From contig VWZW01004674.1 in the NCBI GenBank assembly GCA_013397115.1, positions 1,273,541-1,337,540 on the forward strand: 64,000 nucleotides of DNA, given 5' to 3'. Position numbers and translations under genes: made by a program. This stretch comes from Edolisoma coerulescens (Eukaryota > Chordata > Aves > Passeriformes > Campephagidae). Positions 61,459-64,000 of the stretch are shown piece by piece. Numbering within the stretch: position 1 is the first letter of the stretch; the number at the start of each line of letters is the position of its first letter. Below the pieces are notes generated by a model. The model searched no databases and was not told the DNA's origin. It was given only the letters and a program-made list of their open reading frames with translations.

Positions 61459-64000
61459 CCATCAAAAGAAGCAGTTGCCTACATACCAGGCACTCCCCTC
61501 TGGAAAGTCCCCCACACATCCCAGGAGACTCAAAAATTCCTGACCTGACATGCGCACATGCAGTTTGATGGGTCTGAGAAGAGCCACCCCACTAGCACTT
61601 CCACAAATCTCCATCCTATTTGTCTGTGACAGATGAAGTGCCCCAGGGAGGTAGGATACATGCCAGCGAGGAAAACTGCCCACTGAAATTGATTAATTCT
61701 GGCATGAAAAATTTATCAAGTCCCATGTGATGGTTGTGACGCAGTCGGGGGTTTGAAAAAAGAGGCTCCGAATCCTGGCCAGTGACACTGCTGACAGTCT
61801 TTCAGGCTGGATAAAAGTTCTTTTTCTGTTGAAGCAGGCACAGAGGAAAAAGAGAAACACTTCTCTCTACCCCAGTCTTGTCCAGCTGAGTGTGCTGGGG
61901 CTCTGAAGCTCTTGGGAGCGTTTTGGGACCCAACTTCTAGCCGGAAGCTTTGCACCACAAGACTGGTAAACCCAACAGGGAGCATCTCGAAATCACTTTT
62001 GGAAAGAGTACCACCATTTGGTAGAAAATATCGACCAAGATCAAGCATCCTTTATCCGAGCAGTCTGTATTTCCCTAGTGAGGAAATCTCAAACTCCTGA
62101 TATAGAAGCTATTTTTTCTTCCATGAAATGATATTCACTTCGGTATCTCTGGGAATTAGAAGCATTAGGATGCAGAGAAATGTGCTGGTTTCTCAGTGGC
62201 TATTTTTTATGCTGTTGACAAATCTGATGCTATTTTCTATGCAGCTGGACAATATCTAAACCCAGCTTTGAGCAGACAACAGTACCATTTCTCAGCAGCA
62301 CAGGCTTCTTGTCTGCCATTGCTCAGGACAGTTTTATCAAAATGCCCTCCATACATAACAAACAGCTGTTCCTTTTCAGGATTTACCAGCATCAGAAATT
62401 TAGATTTATGAAAATGAATGAGCCTCCTAGGGTCTATCTAACAGTGACTTCATGAGGAACTTAAAAGCTGTAGTCAACATCCAGGATTCTGTTCATGCAG
62501 GATTCATGGCAATGTGAGAGATGAGATTTTCCACTGATCTTTTATTTTCTCCTGTTTTCTCCAAATTCAGCCGTGTTAGATAGATTCTGCTCAACAAACT
62601 AGAACAGTTACGGCTGCTTATTTCAAAGTGAATTTGGCCTGGAGAACAGTGAGTTAAAAGGGACAGTGAGTGCTGGCTAAAACCATATTTCTGACGTCAC
62701 CAACCTCAGCAGTCCTTGTAGTTAATAATAAAAATCCTGAAGGGCCATTTCAGAGCCCTCTTCCTCTTAATGGATTTATTGGTGCCTTATGAATGTCTTG
62801 TTCCACATGTTCTAATGAAGCAAGTCCCTAATAGGCCTCTCTCAGCTTTACATTCCAGGACTAATCTTTGGCACTGTAATAAAATTGGTCAATGCTCTTT
62901 CCTGAGGCTAGCTATAATTGCATTGCGCTTACAAGTGTGCTTGTATTTTATCTAGATGAGATTTTTACAGTGAAGAAAGAAAACAAAAGCTGTTGCTAAG
63001 TTCATCTCCAACATGAGTCTCAGCAAGTCTGACTATCTCATTTTTGTAGGATTTTTCAATTTTAATACCACCAAAAAAATTGAAATTCTGTCTTGATTTA
63101 TTCCTTTAGTGAAATGTGTTTTTCTTTTTAAGAAAGAATTTTCCAACATATTTTTCATCAGCTCCCCTTTTGGGAGTTTTGTATGCTTAGTGGGAAACTG
63201 CCAAAAATGCCTAATAAGGCACCCACTGCAACTGATTTCCAAAACGCACAGTCTTCAAGGAAGTTTGAATGCTATGCAAATCTTATCTCTCAGGTCTAAA
63301 AAACAAGTGTGAAGGGATTAATCACATTAAAAAAAAAAAGAAGTGTAATTTTGAGACAGAAAATGTGAGAGTCAAAATAGACTAATTTCATATTTCATTT
63401 AATTTCATACTGTATGGAATCAGCACTTTACTAGAGGATGCCATGACACAGGAAACATCAGTTGTTTTCCATGTGCACTAGGCATTATCAGGTTTAGGAA
63501 TTCAAAATGTTACTAACTAGGCCAAAATATATACCAAAATCCTTATTTTTCTTTTTTTCATGGGTACTTCTACAGTATAATTTTCAGCTTTTCTCTGCAA
63601 CATGAAGAAGAACTTCTCTTCGAGTATCTTACTACTCCAGACATGAAAGATATTTAAGAAAATGAGTACTTGTTACTTAAAATACACATATGAAACTTTA
63701 AAAAGCTCTCTTACAGGCGTTCCTTAGATAAATTTTTCTACCCATGCTCTTTTTGAGTCAGTCTTCCTGACACTACAAGAAACGACTCTATTGGATGAAA
63801 TATGGAAAGAAAGCCAATGTTAAGTGCTTCAAATATGTTTTCATTTTTTGAGAGTGTAAGATTATCCAATAAAATAATCTTGGTCACCTCCAAAAAACTT
63901 TTCTTCAGGGCTTCACTGTCATCACTTCTGATAAACATTAGGGACTGATTCCAGTTAACTGCTACTAAATTTAAATACAGTGTTTCAAAGTTCTATTCAA

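Larger units (their letters stand above)
56374..64000. other. Sequence upstream of the DTNA start exon (5' intron)
   Basis: The splice acceptor just before the ATG implies that this is intron, not promoter. It carries a minus-strand LTR (57832-58198) and a plus-strand LTR (60869-61458). No CpG island or untranslated first exon is visible, so the promoter(s) probably lie beyond the right edge. Mammalian Dtna is known to use several widely spaced promoters. Confidence 0.65.

Overview
This window looks like part of a bird chromosome. It carries one conserved vertebrate gene on the minus strand, alpha-dystrobrevin (DTNA), cut into small exons by large introns. Several CR1-type LINE tails (3' ends truncated upstream, ending in the ATTCTATGATTCTATG-like motif) and long terminal repeats of families common in bird genomes sit in the introns. 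The bird assignment rests on these repeats; I cannot name the species.

DTNA runs from right to left. The exon with the start codon is at 56306-56373. It is followed by exons at 50406-50486, 25974-26187, 18975-19060, 17343-17497, 12985-13090, 10813-10979 (ZZ zinc finger), 8218-8342 and 3547-3627. Every junction has AG/GT boundaries and the split codons rejoin in frame to give about 360 residues of uninterrupted dystrobrevin. I also found a 9-nt microexon at 5057-5065 that adds Asp-Thr-Trp in frame; no ORF-length approach would show it. The 3' half of the gene (syntrophin-binding region and coiled coils) lies beyond the left edge of the window. Upstream non-coding exons and the main promoters presumably lie beyond the right edge. 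The wording DTNA rather than DTNB rests on residues recalled for the two paralogues (for example GKRGNTMAERRQLFAEM and the AQDLDRIR segment).

Region by region: 1-3546 is the intron after the last visible exon, with no recognised exon. 3547-19060 holds six exons plus the microexon and one CR1 copy. 19061-25973 is an intron with one CR1 fragment. 26188-50405 is a 24-kb intron holding a 1.3-kb LTR with an N-joined internal duplication, a compound CR1 block, another CR1 tail, an isolated CpG-dense patch near 38.0-38.4 kb, microsatellites and a poly-C gap. 50487-56305 holds a minus-strand CR1 and an LTR. 56374-64000 is upstream intron with two more LTRs.

The window contains no second gene, tRNA, rRNA or CRISPR that I can support. 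The most interesting items are the microexon, the intronic CpG-dense patch, the open read-through after the ZZ exon, and the near-identical repeat pair joined by a single N.
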